Assembly (NCBI RefSeq): GCF_014656195.1
Contig: NZ_BNBY01000044.1
Location: 1-51,637 of the forward strand
DNA from: Kitasatospora xanthocidica
GTDB taxonomy: Bacteria > Actinomycetota > Actinomycetes > Streptomycetales > Streptomycetaceae
Length of the DNA: 51,637 bases
Direction: 5' to 3'
Shown here: piece after piece, positions 23,583 to 31,852 of the stretch
Layout of the letters: each line of letters begins with the position of its first letter
Numbering within the stretch: the first letter of the stretch is position 1
Made by a program: the position numbers and the translations under genes
The notes under the pieces: generated by a model
What the model saw: only the letters and a program-made list of their open reading frames with translations
Databases searched by the model: none
Told to the model about the DNA's origin: nothing

Positions 23583-24185
23583 ATGGGGTCGTACACGGTT
23601 CCCTACGTCATCGAGCGCACCGCGCAGGGCGAGCGCTCCTACGACGTCTTCAGCCGGCTGCTGAACGAGCGGATCATCTTCCTCGGCACCGAGATCGACG
23701 ACGGCGTCGCCAACGTGGTCATCGCCCAACTCCTGCACCTGGAGTCGGAGAACCCGGAGCGGGAGATCTCGATCTACCTCAACTCGCCCGGCGGATCGTT
23801 CACTTCACTGATGGCGATCTACGACACGATGACCTTCGTGCAGGCCCCGATCTCCACCTTCTGCGTCGGCCAGGCGGCGTCGACGGCCGCCGTGCTGCTG
23901 GCCGGCGGGGACCCCGGGCGGCGCTTCGTGCTCCAGCACGCCCGGGTGCTGCTCGGCCAGCCCGCCAGCGGCGGCCGGCAGGGGACGGTCTCCGACCTCA
24001 GCCTCGCGGCCAAGGAGATGGTCCGCATCCGCTCGCAGGTGGAGGAGGTCCTGTCCCGGCACACCCGGCACGACGTGGCCACGCTGCGCGCGGACATGGA
24101 CCGGGACAAGGTGCTGAGCGCCGAGGAGGCCGTCGCCTACGGGATCGCCGACGAGGTGCTGAGCCGGCGGCTCCCCTTCGCCTGA
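23583..24185 (+). CDS. clpP4: ClpP4-like subunit lacking the catalytic His, 200 aa
   Basis: A ClpP-fold subunit with IIFLGTEIDD, LNSPGGSFTS and the nucleophile region QAASTAAVLLAGG (Ser100). The segment that normally reads HQP reads RVLLGQPASG, so Gly125 stands where the catalytic His should be; Asp175 (DRDK) is kept. As read, it would be inactive by itself and would serve as a structural or regulatory partner of ClpP3. It starts one base after the clpP3 stop, so the two are made together. The C-terminus RRLPFA is short. A sequencing error is unlikely because the frame and flanking residues are intact. Confidence 0.92.
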   Translation: MGSYTVPYVIERTAQGERSYDVFSRLLNERIIFLGTEIDDGVANVVIAQLLHLESENPEREISIYLNSPGGSFTSLMAIYDTMTFVQAPISTFCVGQAASTAAVLLAGGDPGRRFVLQHARVLLGQPASGGRQGTVSDLSLAAKEMVRIRSQVEEVLSRHTRHDVATLRADMDRDKVLSAEEAVAYGIADEVLSRRLPFA

Positions 24186-24218
24186 GCCTGAGCCTGAGCG
24201 CGCGCCCGTGGCGGATGG

Positions 24219-24265
24219 CCGGGCCGGCGGCCGGTACCACGGGGGTGTACCGGCCGCCGGCCCGG
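24219..24265. terminator. Strong bidirectional terminator, clpP4 / popR
   Basis: Perfect 19-bp arms (CCGGGCCGGCGGCCGGTAC at 24219-24237 and its complement at 24247-24265) with a 9-base loop lie between the convergent stops. Confidence 0.85.
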
Positions 24266-24279
24266 TCAGGCGGCGAAGC

Positions 24280-24735
24280 TCAGGCGGCGAGGCAGAGCCC
24301 GTCGTACCGTGCCGTGGGCGCCGTGCCGCTGCGGCGCACCTGGCCGGCCCGGCCCGCCCGGTCGGCCTGGCTCCGGCCGTACCGGGCCAGTTCGTCCTGG
24401 GCGAGCGAGATCAGGTCGCCGAGGCCGAGGCCGAGCGCCCGGGCGGCGGCCGCGAGCACCTCGGAGGAGGCCTCCTTGCGCCCGCGCTCCAGCTCCGACA
24501 GGTACGGCATCGAGATCCGGGCCTCCTCCGCGACGTCCTTCAGCGTGCGCTCCTGGGCGAGCCGCTCGCGCCGCAGCGCGTCGCCGACGAGGTCGCGCCA
24601 CAGGGGCTCGCGCGGGGCGGGTGCCGGCGGGGCGGCGGCCGGCCGCTGCCGGGGGCGGGCCCCGCCGTCCGCGGGCGGAACGGCCTGCGGGCGAAGGGGG
24701 ATGACGCGGGCTTCGTTCGGCGCTTGAGTGCTCAC
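24280..24735 (-). CDS. popR: PopR/ClgR-type HTH regulator with -LAA tail, 151 aa
   Basis: An XRE-family regulator. Residues 50-112 are the HTH of the ClgR/PopR group (DALRRERLAQERTLKDVAEEARISMPYLSELERGRKEASSEVLAAAARALGL). The first 45 residues are Pro/Ala-rich. The protein ends GLCLAA; in Streptomyces, PopR and ClgR are unstable ClpP1P2 substrates through a C-terminal Ala-Ala, which this tail matches. It should activate the convergent clpP3-clpP4 operon. The GTG at 24735 directly abuts AAGGA with no spacer, so the message may be leaderless or the true start lies a little further in. Confidence 0.88.
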   Translation of the reverse strand: MSTQAPNEARVIPLRPQAVPPADGGARPRQRPAAAPPAPAPREPLWRDLVGDALRRERLAQERTLKDVAEEARISMPYLSELERGRKEASSEVLAAAARALGLGLGDLISLAQDELARYGRSQADRAGRAGQVRRSGTAPTARYDGLCLAA

Positions 24736-24911
24736 TCCTTCAGCCTAGGGATCCGGGGCGCCGGGGGAAGGGAGCGGCGTTCTGCCCTGGGAGAAGCCGC
24801 GCGGGCGGAAGGCACCGCGCGCCGCCTCGATACGCACCGGGATCAGGCCACCAACTCCCTTGCCGTACCCGGAAAAGGACGGCCGTCCCGGCGCGCAGCC
24901 GGCCGCCGGTT

Positions 24912-25709
24912 TCAGCAGCAGAGGCCGGTCGCCACGGCCTTGCCGAAGTCGCCCGCCGCGAGCGCCCCGGCGGGGATGGTGAAGTACACCGTCCCGGCGT
25001 CGCCCCAGCCCCATCCGAGGTCGGTGTCCTCGGCGAGCTGGAGCAGGTGGACGGCGGGGCCGTCGTCGTCGCGGGTGGTCACCCGCACCGTGTACGAGGT
25101 GTCGGGCCAGCCGAAGGCGCAGTGGTGGCCGGTGGTGTTCCCGTTGAGGTCGTCCATCTCGCCGAGGATGAGCGAGGGCGCGCCCCAGTGCCGGTCCTCG
25201 TCGTACGTGAGGTCGTAGTCCTCGACGTCCCAGCAGTCGGGGAGCATGGTCACCTCGACCGCGTGGACGGGCCGTGCCGGGTAGCGGCGGGCGGGCTCGG
25301 GGGCGGTCACGGCGACCGCCCGCGCGGGATCGGCGGGAACCACCCGCCCGGCGCCGGGACCGTACATGTCCAGCTCGCGGTACTCCTCGTACGGCACGTC
25401 CGGGTCGAGGTAGAAGAAGTTCAGCAGGCCCGGCCGGACGGGCAGTCGCTCCCCGAGCCACCCGGCGAGCGCGTCGGTGTCGAGCACGGCGTGCAGGGAC
25501 AGCGGGACGCCCGTCGACTCCGGCCACGGGGTGCCCGGTTCGAGCAGCGCGGGCCCGCCGAGCCGGGACCGGCCGGCGGCGGGCGCCTCCTGCGAGGCCG
25601 GGACCAGCCGGAAGCCGGGCCGGGCCAGTGCCGCGAACTGCCGCCCGGCTTCCGGGCCGAGCCGCTCCCCGCACAGTCGGCGCATGACGGCCGGATCGTC
25701 GAATTCCAT
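24912..25709 (-). CDS. DUF1963 (YwqG-like) protein, 265 aa
   Basis: The family pattern is clear: RLGGPALLEPGTPWPES near residue 50, LLNFFYLDPDVPYEEY, and HCAFGWPDTSY followed by LLQLAEDTDLGWGWGDAGTVYFTIPAGALAAGDFGKAV. DUF1963 proteins are soluble beta-rich proteins without known activity. A Cys pair ends the protein (GLCC). The ATG at 25709 (MEFDDPAVM) gives a normal start. Its neighbours run the same way but with gaps, so it is probably a single-gene unit. Confidence 0.85.
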   Translation of the reverse strand: MEFDDPAVMRRLCGERLGPEAGRQFAALARPGFRLVPASQEAPAAGRSRLGGPALLEPGTPWPESTGVPLSLHAVLDTDALAGWLGERLPVRPGLLNFFYLDPDVPYEEYRELDMYGPGAGRVVPADPARAVAVTAPEPARRYPARPVHAVEVTMLPDCWDVEDYDLTYDEDRHWGAPSLILGEMDDLNGNTTGHHCAFGWPDTSYTVRVTTRDDDGPAVHLLQLAEDTDLGWGWGDAGTVYFTIPAGALAAGDFGKAVATGLCC

Positions 25710-25798
25710 GAGGCGATCCTCTCAACCCGCCCCGTCCGACTCCGCACGGCCCCGCCCCGCACGGCCCCGCCCTTGTCCGGAGGCGGCCTCAGGCCGGC

Positions 25799-27298
25799 TC
25801 AGGCGGCCGTCACGGACTGGGGGAAGGCGAAGACGCCGTCCGGGTCGTAGCGGCGGGCCACCTCCTTCAGCCGGGGCAGGTTCGCGCCGTGGTAGGCGCG
25901 GCCCCAGTCGGGCAGGGTGTCGTCGATGTAGTTGACGTACGCGCCGCGCGCGCCGAGCCCGGCCAGCCCGTCGCGGATCGCGTCCACGGTGGCGCGCGCC
26001 CGGTCCTCGCTGAGCGGCGTGGCGCTCGCGTAGACCTGGGCGCTGGCGAGGGAGTCGCGGTGCGGGAAGGCGGTGTCGTCCGGGGCGGGTCGGCCGACCG
26101 CGCCGCCCAGCGAGTCGAGCAGCAGGTCGACACCGCTGCGCCCGGCCATCAGCCCGGTGACCTTCACCGGGTCCAGCGGCGCCGGGCCCAGCATCCGGGA
26201 GACGGCGACGAAGCCCGCCCGGGGCAGGACGCCGCCCTCCCAGGTGGGGTGGCACTGGGCGATGGTGTCGTTCGAGCAGCCCGCCATGAACCTCATCGCG
26301 CCCAGGTAGTCCTTGGCGGTGACGGTGCGCGAGCCCGGGGTGGTGCCGGCCGCCCGCACCAGCCGGTCGAGCAGCGGGTTCACGCCGCCCGGGTCGCCCA
26401 CCCAGCAGCCGACGACCCGGCAGGACGGCGGGCTGCCGCCGGAGACCTGGCAGCTGGCCCACAGCTCGTACGGGGCCCCGGCCACCCACTGCTGCCAGGC
26501 CCCGAGCACCTGGGTCACCGAGCCGGCCGGGAAGGCGAGCACGAAGACCGTCAGGCCGGGCGCGGGCGCGGTGGCGAAGGCGAACCGGGTGACCACGCCG
26601 AAGTTGCCGCCACCGCCGCCGCGCAGCGCCCAGTACAGGCCGGGCTCCTCGGTGGGCGAGGCGGTGAGCGCGCGCGAGTCGGCGGTCACCAGCTCGGCCG
26701 AGGCCAGCCGGTCGCAGGTGAGCCCGTACGCGCGGGCCAGCACGCCGATGCCGCCGCCCAGGGTCAGGCCGCTGATCCCGACGGTCGGGCAGCTGCCGCC
26801 CGGGAGCAGCCGGCCCGCCTGGGCGAGCGCCGCGTACACCTCGATCAGCCGGGCGCCGGCCCCGACCTCGGCGGTGCCGTCGGGGCGCACCACGACGTCG
26901 GCCATGCCGCGCAGGTCGATCACCAGGCCCCGGTCGGGGACGCTGTAGCCCAGGTAGCCGTGGCCGCCGCTGCGGGCCGCGATCGGGATCCCGTGGCCGC
27001 GCGCCACGTCCAGGCAGGCCCGGACGTCGTCGGCCGACACGCACCGGGCGACCGCGGCCGGCAGCTGACCGTCGTTCAGCTTGTTGTACCCGAGCCGGGC
27101 GGTTCCGTAGCCGGGGTCGGCGGGGAGCACCAGCCGGCCGCCCAGCCGCTGCCGCAGCGCCTGCCAGTCGGGGGGCGCGTCCGCCCAGACGCGGTCGCGG
27201 GGCGGGAAGGCGGTCAGGGCGCGGGCGGGAGCGGCGCGGACGGCCAGCGCGGTGGCGGCCCCGAGGGTGGCCAGGAAACGGCGTCGGTCGATGGTCAT
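25799..27298 (-). CDS. Tat-exported FAD-linked oxidase, BBE type, 499 aa
   Basis: The N-terminus MTIDRRRFLATLG is a twin-arginine signal with a hydrophobic stretch to about residue 28, so it is folded with its flavin before export. The FAD_binding_4 domain contains ARSGGHGYLGYS with His113 and GSCPTVGISGLTLGGGIG with Cys170. These are the two residues that covalently hold FAD in berberine-bridge-like enzymes. The C-terminal BBE motif is YVNYIDDTLPDWGRAYHGANLPRLKEVARRYDPDGVF. Typical reactions are oxidation of sugars or alkaloid-like alcohols with H2O2 release. The ATG at 27298 was chosen because it starts the signal. It is a lone gene. Confidence 0.93.
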   Translation of the reverse strand: MTIDRRRFLATLGAATALAVRAAPARALTAFPPRDRVWADAPPDWQALRQRLGGRLVLPADPGYGTARLGYNKLNDGQLPAAVARCVSADDVRACLDVARGHGIPIAARSGGHGYLGYSVPDRGLVIDLRGMADVVVRPDGTAEVGAGARLIEVYAALAQAGRLLPGGSCPTVGISGLTLGGGIGVLARAYGLTCDRLASAELVTADSRALTASPTEEPGLYWALRGGGGGNFGVVTRFAFATAPAPGLTVFVLAFPAGSVTQVLGAWQQWVAGAPYELWASCQVSGGSPPSCRVVGCWVGDPGGVNPLLDRLVRAAGTTPGSRTVTAKDYLGAMRFMAGCSNDTIAQCHPTWEGGVLPRAGFVAVSRMLGPAPLDPVKVTGLMAGRSGVDLLLDSLGGAVGRPAPDDTAFPHRDSLASAQVYASATPLSEDRARATVDAIRDGLAGLGARGAYVNYIDDTLPDWGRAYHGANLPRLKEVARRYDPDGVFAFPQSVTAA

Positions 27299-27472
27299 GG
27301 CGAGCCCTTCTGCCGGCGGCCGGCGCACGGACCGCCGTCCTGCCGTCCTGCCGATCGTCACGCAGCCGTGCCCCGGGGGCCCGCCGGACTGCGCCTTCCG
27401 GCGCCCGGCCGTGGTGTCGCCGCGGGGCCTCCAGCCTCGCCCGCGCTCAACGGGTCGGGGCGGCCGCCGGGT

Positions 27473-28201
27473 TCAGCGGGGGTGGCCGGCGTCGTCCGTG
27501 GTCAGGACCTGGGTGTCGAACTTGATCTGCCAGACCACCACTCGCCCGTCGGAGTGCTCGCACACCACGGCGCCGTCCTGCCAGATCCCGTTGTCCGGGT
27601 ACCAGGGGCTGTCGACCGGGTCGCCCTGGTTGAGGTGGACGTCGTGGACGCCGAGCCCGTGGTCGAAGCGCTGCCCGAAGACGTAGATCCGGCTCGCGGC
27701 CCGGACGTGCGGGAGCAGGACGTCCAGCGCGTTGTCGCCGTTGCTGCGCACCCAGGGGAAGGCGCGGGCCGTGCGCTCCGGCAGCCGGGCGGCCAGCCGG
27801 TCGGCGAGGTCCGGGCCGAACGCGGGGGAGCCGGGCGCGGGGCGGGTCACGGCGAGGCGGACCCTGCGGAACAGCGCGGCGGCCGCGGCGAGCCAGGCCG
27901 TGTCCTGGAGCATGGGGCTGCGCGCGTAGTCGAGCGCGCCGGAGGCCGGGGTGGAGGCCAGCGGGTGGAACCCGTCGGGCAGGGCCCGGACGGCGGCGAT
28001 GTGCTCCACCGTCAGGTCGTCGACCACCCGGTAGGCGACGCCCGTGTCGCGCGGCGCGTCGACGTCGAGGGCCGAGGCGCAGGGGCCGTCGGGCGTGGCG
28101 AGGGTGAGGTGGCCGTGGTACCAGTGCCCGAAGTCGTGGGACGGGTCGCGGGTGAAGGAGTGGAAGGTGCCGGCGGCCACACCGTAGCGGGGGAGGGGCA
28201 T
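27473..28201 (-). CDS. DUF2278 family protein, 242 aa
   Basis: It begins MPLPRYGVAAGTFHSFTRDPSHDFGHWYHGHLTL, as DUF2278 proteins do, and carries the family's best marks: GVHDVHLNQGDP and DNGIWQDGAVVC. The family appears to be secreted or cytosolic depending on species and has no proven activity; here no signal peptide is present. The ATG at 28201 begins the family's conserved N-terminus. The frame is open far upstream, but that part is an antisense shadow of the MFS gene. Confidence 0.85.
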   Translation of the reverse strand: MPLPRYGVAAGTFHSFTRDPSHDFGHWYHGHLTLATPDGPCASALDVDAPRDTGVAYRVVDDLTVEHIAAVRALPDGFHPLASTPASGALDYARSPMLQDTAWLAAAAALFRRVRLAVTRPAPGSPAFGPDLADRLAARLPERTARAFPWVRSNGDNALDVLLPHVRAASRIYVFGQRFDHGLGVHDVHLNQGDPVDSPWYPDNGIWQDGAVVCEHSDGRVVVWQIKFDTQVLTTDDAGHPR

Positions 28202-28309
28202 GCCACCAGCATCCGGCGCGGGGTCGGGCCCGCCAGCCGCCGACGGCCGCGCGTGTGACGCCGGTGCCGTCGGGCGGGCCTCTGCTCGACGGGGTTCTGC
28301 CCGACAGGT

Positions 28310-28364
28310 CTCCGCCCCCGCCTGGCCGGTCGTCGTGTGGACGACCGGCCAGGCGGGGGCGGAG
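28310..28364 (-). terminator. 25-bp perfect hairpin after the MFS gene
   Basis: Arms at 28310-28334 and 28340-28364 are exact complements over 25 bp (CTCCGCCCCCGCCTGG at the start) with a 5-base loop. It starts 22 bp past the MFS stop and is one of the strongest hairpins in the window. Confidence 0.85.
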
Positions 28365-28386
28365 GGGGAGGGCCTTGCGTCCGGGC

Positions 28387-29646
28387 TCAGGCCGCGGTGG
28401 TCAGGTCGTCCTGCCGGGCTCCGGGGCGGACGGCCCGGGCCGGGAGGCGGCGCTCCAGGCGGAGCAGGAGGCCGGCGCCGGCCAGTCCGGTGGCGGCCAG
28501 GACGAGCCAGGGCAGTCGGCTGTCGAGCGCCAGCAGGCCGGTGAGCAGCGAGGGGGCGAGGGCGGCGGACAGCGACCAGGAGAGCTGGTAGGCGGCCATG
28601 TAGCGGCCGCGGACGGCGGCCGGGGCGGTGTCGGTGACCAGGGCCGAGGCGGCGGGGTTGTGGACGATCTCGCCGAGGGTGATCACGACGACCACGGCCA
28701 GCAGTCCGGCGGTGGTGAAGCCTCCGGCGGCGGGCACCAGCAGGGCCTGGGCGAGGAACCCGGCGGCGAACAGCGCGGCGCCGGTGGCGGCGGCCCGGTT
28801 GCGGGTGGTGAAGCGGCGCACGGCGAGGCCGGCGGGGACGCCGAGGGCGGCGCAGAGCACGGTGTTGACGGCGAAGGCGAGGCCGGCCAGCGAGGCGGAG
28901 GCGTGCAGGACGCTCGTCACGTACACCGGGAGCAGGACCGCGAGCGCGGCGTAGCCGAGGGAGATCAGCAGGTTGGCGGTGGCCAGGCCGAGGAAGGGCC
29001 GGTCGGCCAGGACCGCGCGGTAGCCGATCTGTCCGGTGCCGCTCGGGGCCGGGCCGGCGGCGGCCTCGGCGCGGCCGTCCGGGACGCGGCGGACCAGGGC
29101 GGCGGCGGCCAGGAAGCTGACGGCGTTGAGCAGGGCGGCGACGGTGTAGCCGCCGTCGCCGGCCAGGCCGACCAGCAGGGCGGCGAGCATGCTGCCGGCG
29201 CCGAGGCCGGCGTTGGCGAGGCTGCGGCCGAGGGCGTTGACGCGCTCCAGGGCGGTGCCGGAGGCGAGTTCGCCGATCCTGGCCTGCTGGACGGCCGGGT
29301 AGCCGCGGGTCGCCACGGCGGTGACCAGGGTGACGGCGACGAAGGCGGGCAGCGACGAGGCGAAGGGGTAGACGGCGAACCCGGCGGCCCGGACCAGGTG
29401 GAGGGCGATCTGCATACGGCGGGCGCCGAAGCGGTCCACGGCGGTGCCGACCAGGGGCAGCGCGACCATCGCGAGCAGGCCGGTGGCGGTGAGGACCAGT
29501 CCGATGACGGTCAGCGGCAGGCCGGTGACGTGGCGGAAGAAGACCAGGCTGAACGGCACGTACATGCCGTTGCCGAGGGCGTCGATGGCCAGGGCCGTCA
29601 TCAGGCTGCGTTCGCCGGGGAAGCCCGGGCTCCTTTTCGAAAGCAT
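28387..29646 (-). CDS. MFS transporter, 419 aa
   Basis: A 12-helix major facilitator. The cytoplasmic loop 2-3 motif is GTAVDRFGARRM, and a second, degenerate copy appears at LAVRRFTTRNRAA between helices 8 and 9. This fits the drug-efflux DHA1 group. The ATG at 29646 is only 9 bases after the -10 box of a consensus promoter, so the message is probably leaderless. It is divergent from a MarR gene whose likely operator lies between the -35 and -10. It is thus a repressible efflux pump; the drug or metabolite is unknown. Confidence 0.92.
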   Translation of the reverse strand: MLSKRSPGFPGERSLMTALAIDALGNGMYVPFSLVFFRHVTGLPLTVIGLVLTATGLLAMVALPLVGTAVDRFGARRMQIALHLVRAAGFAVYPFASSLPAFVAVTLVTAVATRGYPAVQQARIGELASGTALERVNALGRSLANAGLGAGSMLAALLVGLAGDGGYTVAALLNAVSFLAAAALVRRVPDGRAEAAAGPAPSGTGQIGYRAVLADRPFLGLATANLLISLGYAALAVLLPVYVTSVLHASASLAGLAFAVNTVLCAALGVPAGLAVRRFTTRNRAAATGAALFAAGFLAQALLVPAAGGFTTAGLLAVVVVITLGEIVHNPAASALVTDTAPAAVRGRYMAAYQLSWSLSAALAPSLLTGLLALDSRLPWLVLAATGLAGAGLLLRLERRLPARAVRPGARQDDLTTAA

Positions 29647-29652
29647 GTGAGT

Positions 29653-29680
29653 AACTTAGCAGTAAGCTAATTGCTGTCAA
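29653..29680 (-). promoter_or_regulatory. MFS promoter with embedded MarR operator
   Basis: Read on the minus strand, TTGACA (29680-29675) and TAAGTT (29658-29653) are 16 bp apart. TTAGC-AGTAA-GCTAA (29656-29670) is a perfect 5-5-5 repeat in the spacer. A longer imperfect repeat, CTTAGCAG at 29655-29662 with CTGTCAAG at 29674-29681, frames the same region. Repressor binding there would occlude polymerase. Confidence 0.75.
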
Positions 29681-29720
29681 GCTTCTTTCCGGCAAGTGAC
29701 CCTGTGCCACACTTGACCGC

Positions 29721-30317
29721 ATGACCGACAGCGCCGACCCCACCCCGAGCCCGCACCCCGCCCCGGGCTTCCACACCGCCCAGGGTTTCCACCCCGCCCC
29801 GGACCCGCACCGCGTCACCGTCACCCCCGATGCGGTGGACGCGATCGCCGCCCAGTGGCGCCGGGAGCGGCCCGACCTGACGGAGTGCCTGCACGCCATG
29901 GAGACCTTCGGGCGGATCTTCCGGCTCTCCCGCGGCATGGGCGACCGGATGGAGCGCGCGTACGCCCCGTTCGGCATCGGCCGCGGCGAGTTCGACGTGC
30001 TGGCCACCCTGCGCCGCTCCGGTGAGCCGTTCTCGCTCTCGCCGCGCGAGCTGACCGCCACCCTGATGCTGACCACCGGCGGCATGACCGGCCGTCTGGA
30101 CAAACTGGAGCGGGCCGGCCTGGTCACCCGTTCCCCCGACCCGAACGACCGCCGCGGCCTGCGGATCAACCTCACCCCCGAGGGCCGGTCCACCATCGAC
30201 GGGGCGGTGAGCGCCGGACTCGCCGCCCAGCGCCGCGTCGTGGACACCCTCGGCCCCGAGCGGGCCGCCCAGCTCAACGACCTGCTGCGCGACCTGCTGG
30301 GCGCGATCGACGACTGA
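29721..30317 (+). CDS. MarR family regulator, 198 aa
   Basis: The N-terminal 35 residues are Pro/His-rich and probably disordered. The winged helix follows: ETFGRIFRLSRGMGDRMERAYAPFGIGRGEFDVLATLRRSGEPFSLSPRELTATLMLTTGGMTGRLDKLERAGLV, then the wing PDPNDRRGLRINLTPEG. It is longer than most MarR proteins because of the leader. The ATG at 29721 lies in the gap shared with the MFS gene. It is the obvious repressor of that exporter. Confidence 0.92.
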   Translation: MTDSADPTPSPHPAPGFHTAQGFHPAPDPHRVTVTPDAVDAIAAQWRRERPDLTECLHAMETFGRIFRLSRGMGDRMERAYAPFGIGRGEFDVLATLRRSGEPFSLSPRELTATLMLTTGGMTGRLDKLERAGLVTRSPDPNDRRGLRINLTPEGRSTIDGAVSAGLAAQRRVVDTLGPERAAQLNDLLRDLLGAIDD

Positions 30318-30473
30318 ACCCGCTTCCCCCGCACCCGGGCGTCGCCCGAACCGCCCCCGCGCCTGAGCGACTTCAGGGTCGCCCGGCTCGGGGGCAGTCG
30401 CGTCGGGGGCACCCGGGTCGGGGCCGCCCGGGTCGCGCCGCCCAGCGGTCGTTGACGACGAGTCAGCCACCCC

Positions 30474-30501
30474 TTGCCAGACACTACGGTGACCGTACTA
30501 T
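30474..30501 (+). promoter_or_regulatory. PadR promoter with a perfect 13-bp palindrome
   Basis: TTGCCA (30474-30479) and TACTAT (30496-30501) are 16 bp apart. TACGGT-G-ACCGTA (30485-30497) is a perfect 6-1-6 repeat that overlaps the -10. Transcription would start within about 5 bases of the PadR ATG (30512), so the message is nearly or fully leaderless and the palindrome is the likely PadR operator. Confidence 0.65.
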
Positions 30502-30511
30502 GGTGATCGGC

Positions 30512-30862
30512 ATGACGAAGAAACGCTCCATGCAGGAGCCAACCTTCCTCCTGCTGACCGCCCTCGCCGACCAGCCGCGGCACGGCTACGCCCTCGGCGA
30601 CGAGGTCGCCGCGATCTCCGACGGCCGGGTACGGCTCGGCGCCGGCACCCTGTACGGCACCCTCGACCGGCTGCTGGCCGAGGGGCTGATCCAGGTCGAG
30701 CGGGAGGAGACCGTCGACGGGCGCCCCCGGCGCGTCTTCGCCCTCACCCCGGCCGGCACCCAGGCCCTCACCGACGAGAGCGAGCGGCTGCGGGCCGCCC
30801 TCCGCGAAGCCGACCGGCGCCTGGCGACCACCCGCAACCGACTCGCCGGAGGCACGGCATGA
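30512..30862 (+). CDS. PadR family regulator, 116 aa
   Basis: A PadR winged helix: QEPTFLLLTALADQPRHGYALGDEVAAISDGRVRLGAGTLYGTLDRLLAEGLIQVE, then GRPRRVFALTPAGTQAL and a short C-terminal helix for dimerisation. Small PadR proteins often repress a coupled membrane protein. The ATG at 30512 fits the leaderless promoter and removes 20 non-homologous residues. Its stop overlaps the next start in the pattern ATGA, so the membrane protein is translationally coupled. Confidence 0.9.
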   Translation: MTKKRSMQEPTFLLLTALADQPRHGYALGDEVAAISDGRVRLGAGTLYGTLDRLLAEGLIQVEREETVDGRPRRVFALTPAGTQALTDESERLRAALREADRRLATTRNRLAGGTA

Positions 30863-31788
30863 CCGCGGACCGGACCACCCTGAACACCCGGCTGCTGCGC
30901 CGGGCCCTCACCCTCTACCCGGCCTCCTACGGCACCCACGGGCTGGCCGAACTCGCCGACCACGCCGAACGCCGCGTCCGCGCCGCGCGCCCGATGGCCG
31001 GGTTACGCGAGGTCGCCGACGTGGCGGGACACGGCGCCCGGGTCCGGCTCGGCCTGGTCTCCCACCGGCCGATGGGCCGGGCGCTGGCCACCGCCGCCCC
31101 GCTCGCCGCGGTACTGGCCGGCACCTACGCGGCCTGGCACCTCTGGTACACCGTCCAACTGGTCCTCGGCCCCGGGGCCGAGGAGCTGGGGCCCTCCGAT
31201 GCCCGGGCGGTCGCCGTCACCGCGCTGGCGGTCACCCCGGCGGCGCTGATGGCGGTCGCGGTGCTGGCCGGACGCTGGACGGCGGCGAGGGCCCTGGCCC
31301 TGGTCACCGTGGTGGCCACGCCGTTGCTCGCGACCCTGCACAGCACCGAACTGCGCGACTCCCAGACCGTACTGCTCGCGTTCAACGCCCTGGTCCTGCT
31401 GGTCGCCCCGCCGGACCGCACGTCGCACCCGCGCTCGGTCGCGCCGTGGGCGGTGGCCGTCTCGATCACCGTCGCGGAGGTCACCCTGACGCTGGCCGAC
31501 GGCTACTTCGGAGAGCGGGCCGCCCACACCGGTTTCGATTTCGCCGCCCCGGTGGCCGTCGGCGTGGCCATCGCCTGCACCGCGCGCACGGTGGGGCGTG
31601 CGGCCCTGGCCACGGTGGTCCTGGCCGGGCCGCCGCTGCTCTGGCCCGTGCTGGTGGACGTCCAAGCGGACGCCCTGCCGTTCGTCCTGCGGCCGGTGGT
31701 GCTGTTCGCCGCCGGGTACGCGATCGCGTTCGCCGCGGTGCGGCTGTCGGACCGGTCCGCCCACCGGGCCGACCCGCAGCACCCCTGA
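30859..31788 (+). CDS. Multi-pass membrane protein coupled to PadR, 309 aa
   Basis: The cytoplasmic start contains LLRRALTLYPASYGTHGLAELADHAERR, the short helix typical of membrane partners of PadR regulators. About seven transmembrane helices follow (first at about 75-93, last at about 277-297). No enzyme motif is visible. Such PadR-membrane pairs have been linked to cell-envelope stress or permease-like functions. The ATG overlaps the PadR stop by 4 bases. A strong terminator follows. Confidence 0.75.
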   Translation: MTADRTTLNTRLLRRALTLYPASYGTHGLAELADHAERRVRAARPMAGLREVADVAGHGARVRLGLVSHRPMGRALATAAPLAAVLAGTYAAWHLWYTVQLVLGPGAEELGPSDARAVAVTALAVTPAALMAVAVLAGRWTAARALALVTVVATPLLATLHSTELRDSQTVLLAFNALVLLVAPPDRTSHPRSVAPWAVAVSITVAEVTLTLADGYFGERAAHTGFDFAAPVAVGVAIACTARTVGRAALATVVLAGPPLLWPVLVDVQADALPFVLRPVVLFAAGYAIAFAAVRLSDRSAHRADPQHP

Positions 31789-31816
31789 GCGTCCCGGCTC
31801 CACGTGCAGGCCCCTT

Positions 31817-31852
31817 CCGCAGGCCCCTTCCGCCGGCGGAAGGGGCCTGCGG
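31817..31852 (+). terminator. 18-bp perfect palindrome terminator
   Basis: CCGCAGGCCCCTTCCGCC and its complement meet with no loop, followed by TTTCT. A partial direct copy (GCAGGCCCCTTCC) lies just upstream at 31806-31818. It ends the PadR-membrane protein operon. Confidence 0.85.

Noticed and set aside
25889..28258. 789-codon plus-strand frame
   Set aside because: It lies opposite the FAD oxidase and DUF2278 genes and its composition is low-complexity Gly/Arg/Val. The minus-strand genes have clear motifs.
28202..30583. Upstream extension of the DUF2278 frame over the MFS gene
   Set aside because: The family starts at MPLPRYG (28201). The extension is antisense shadow.
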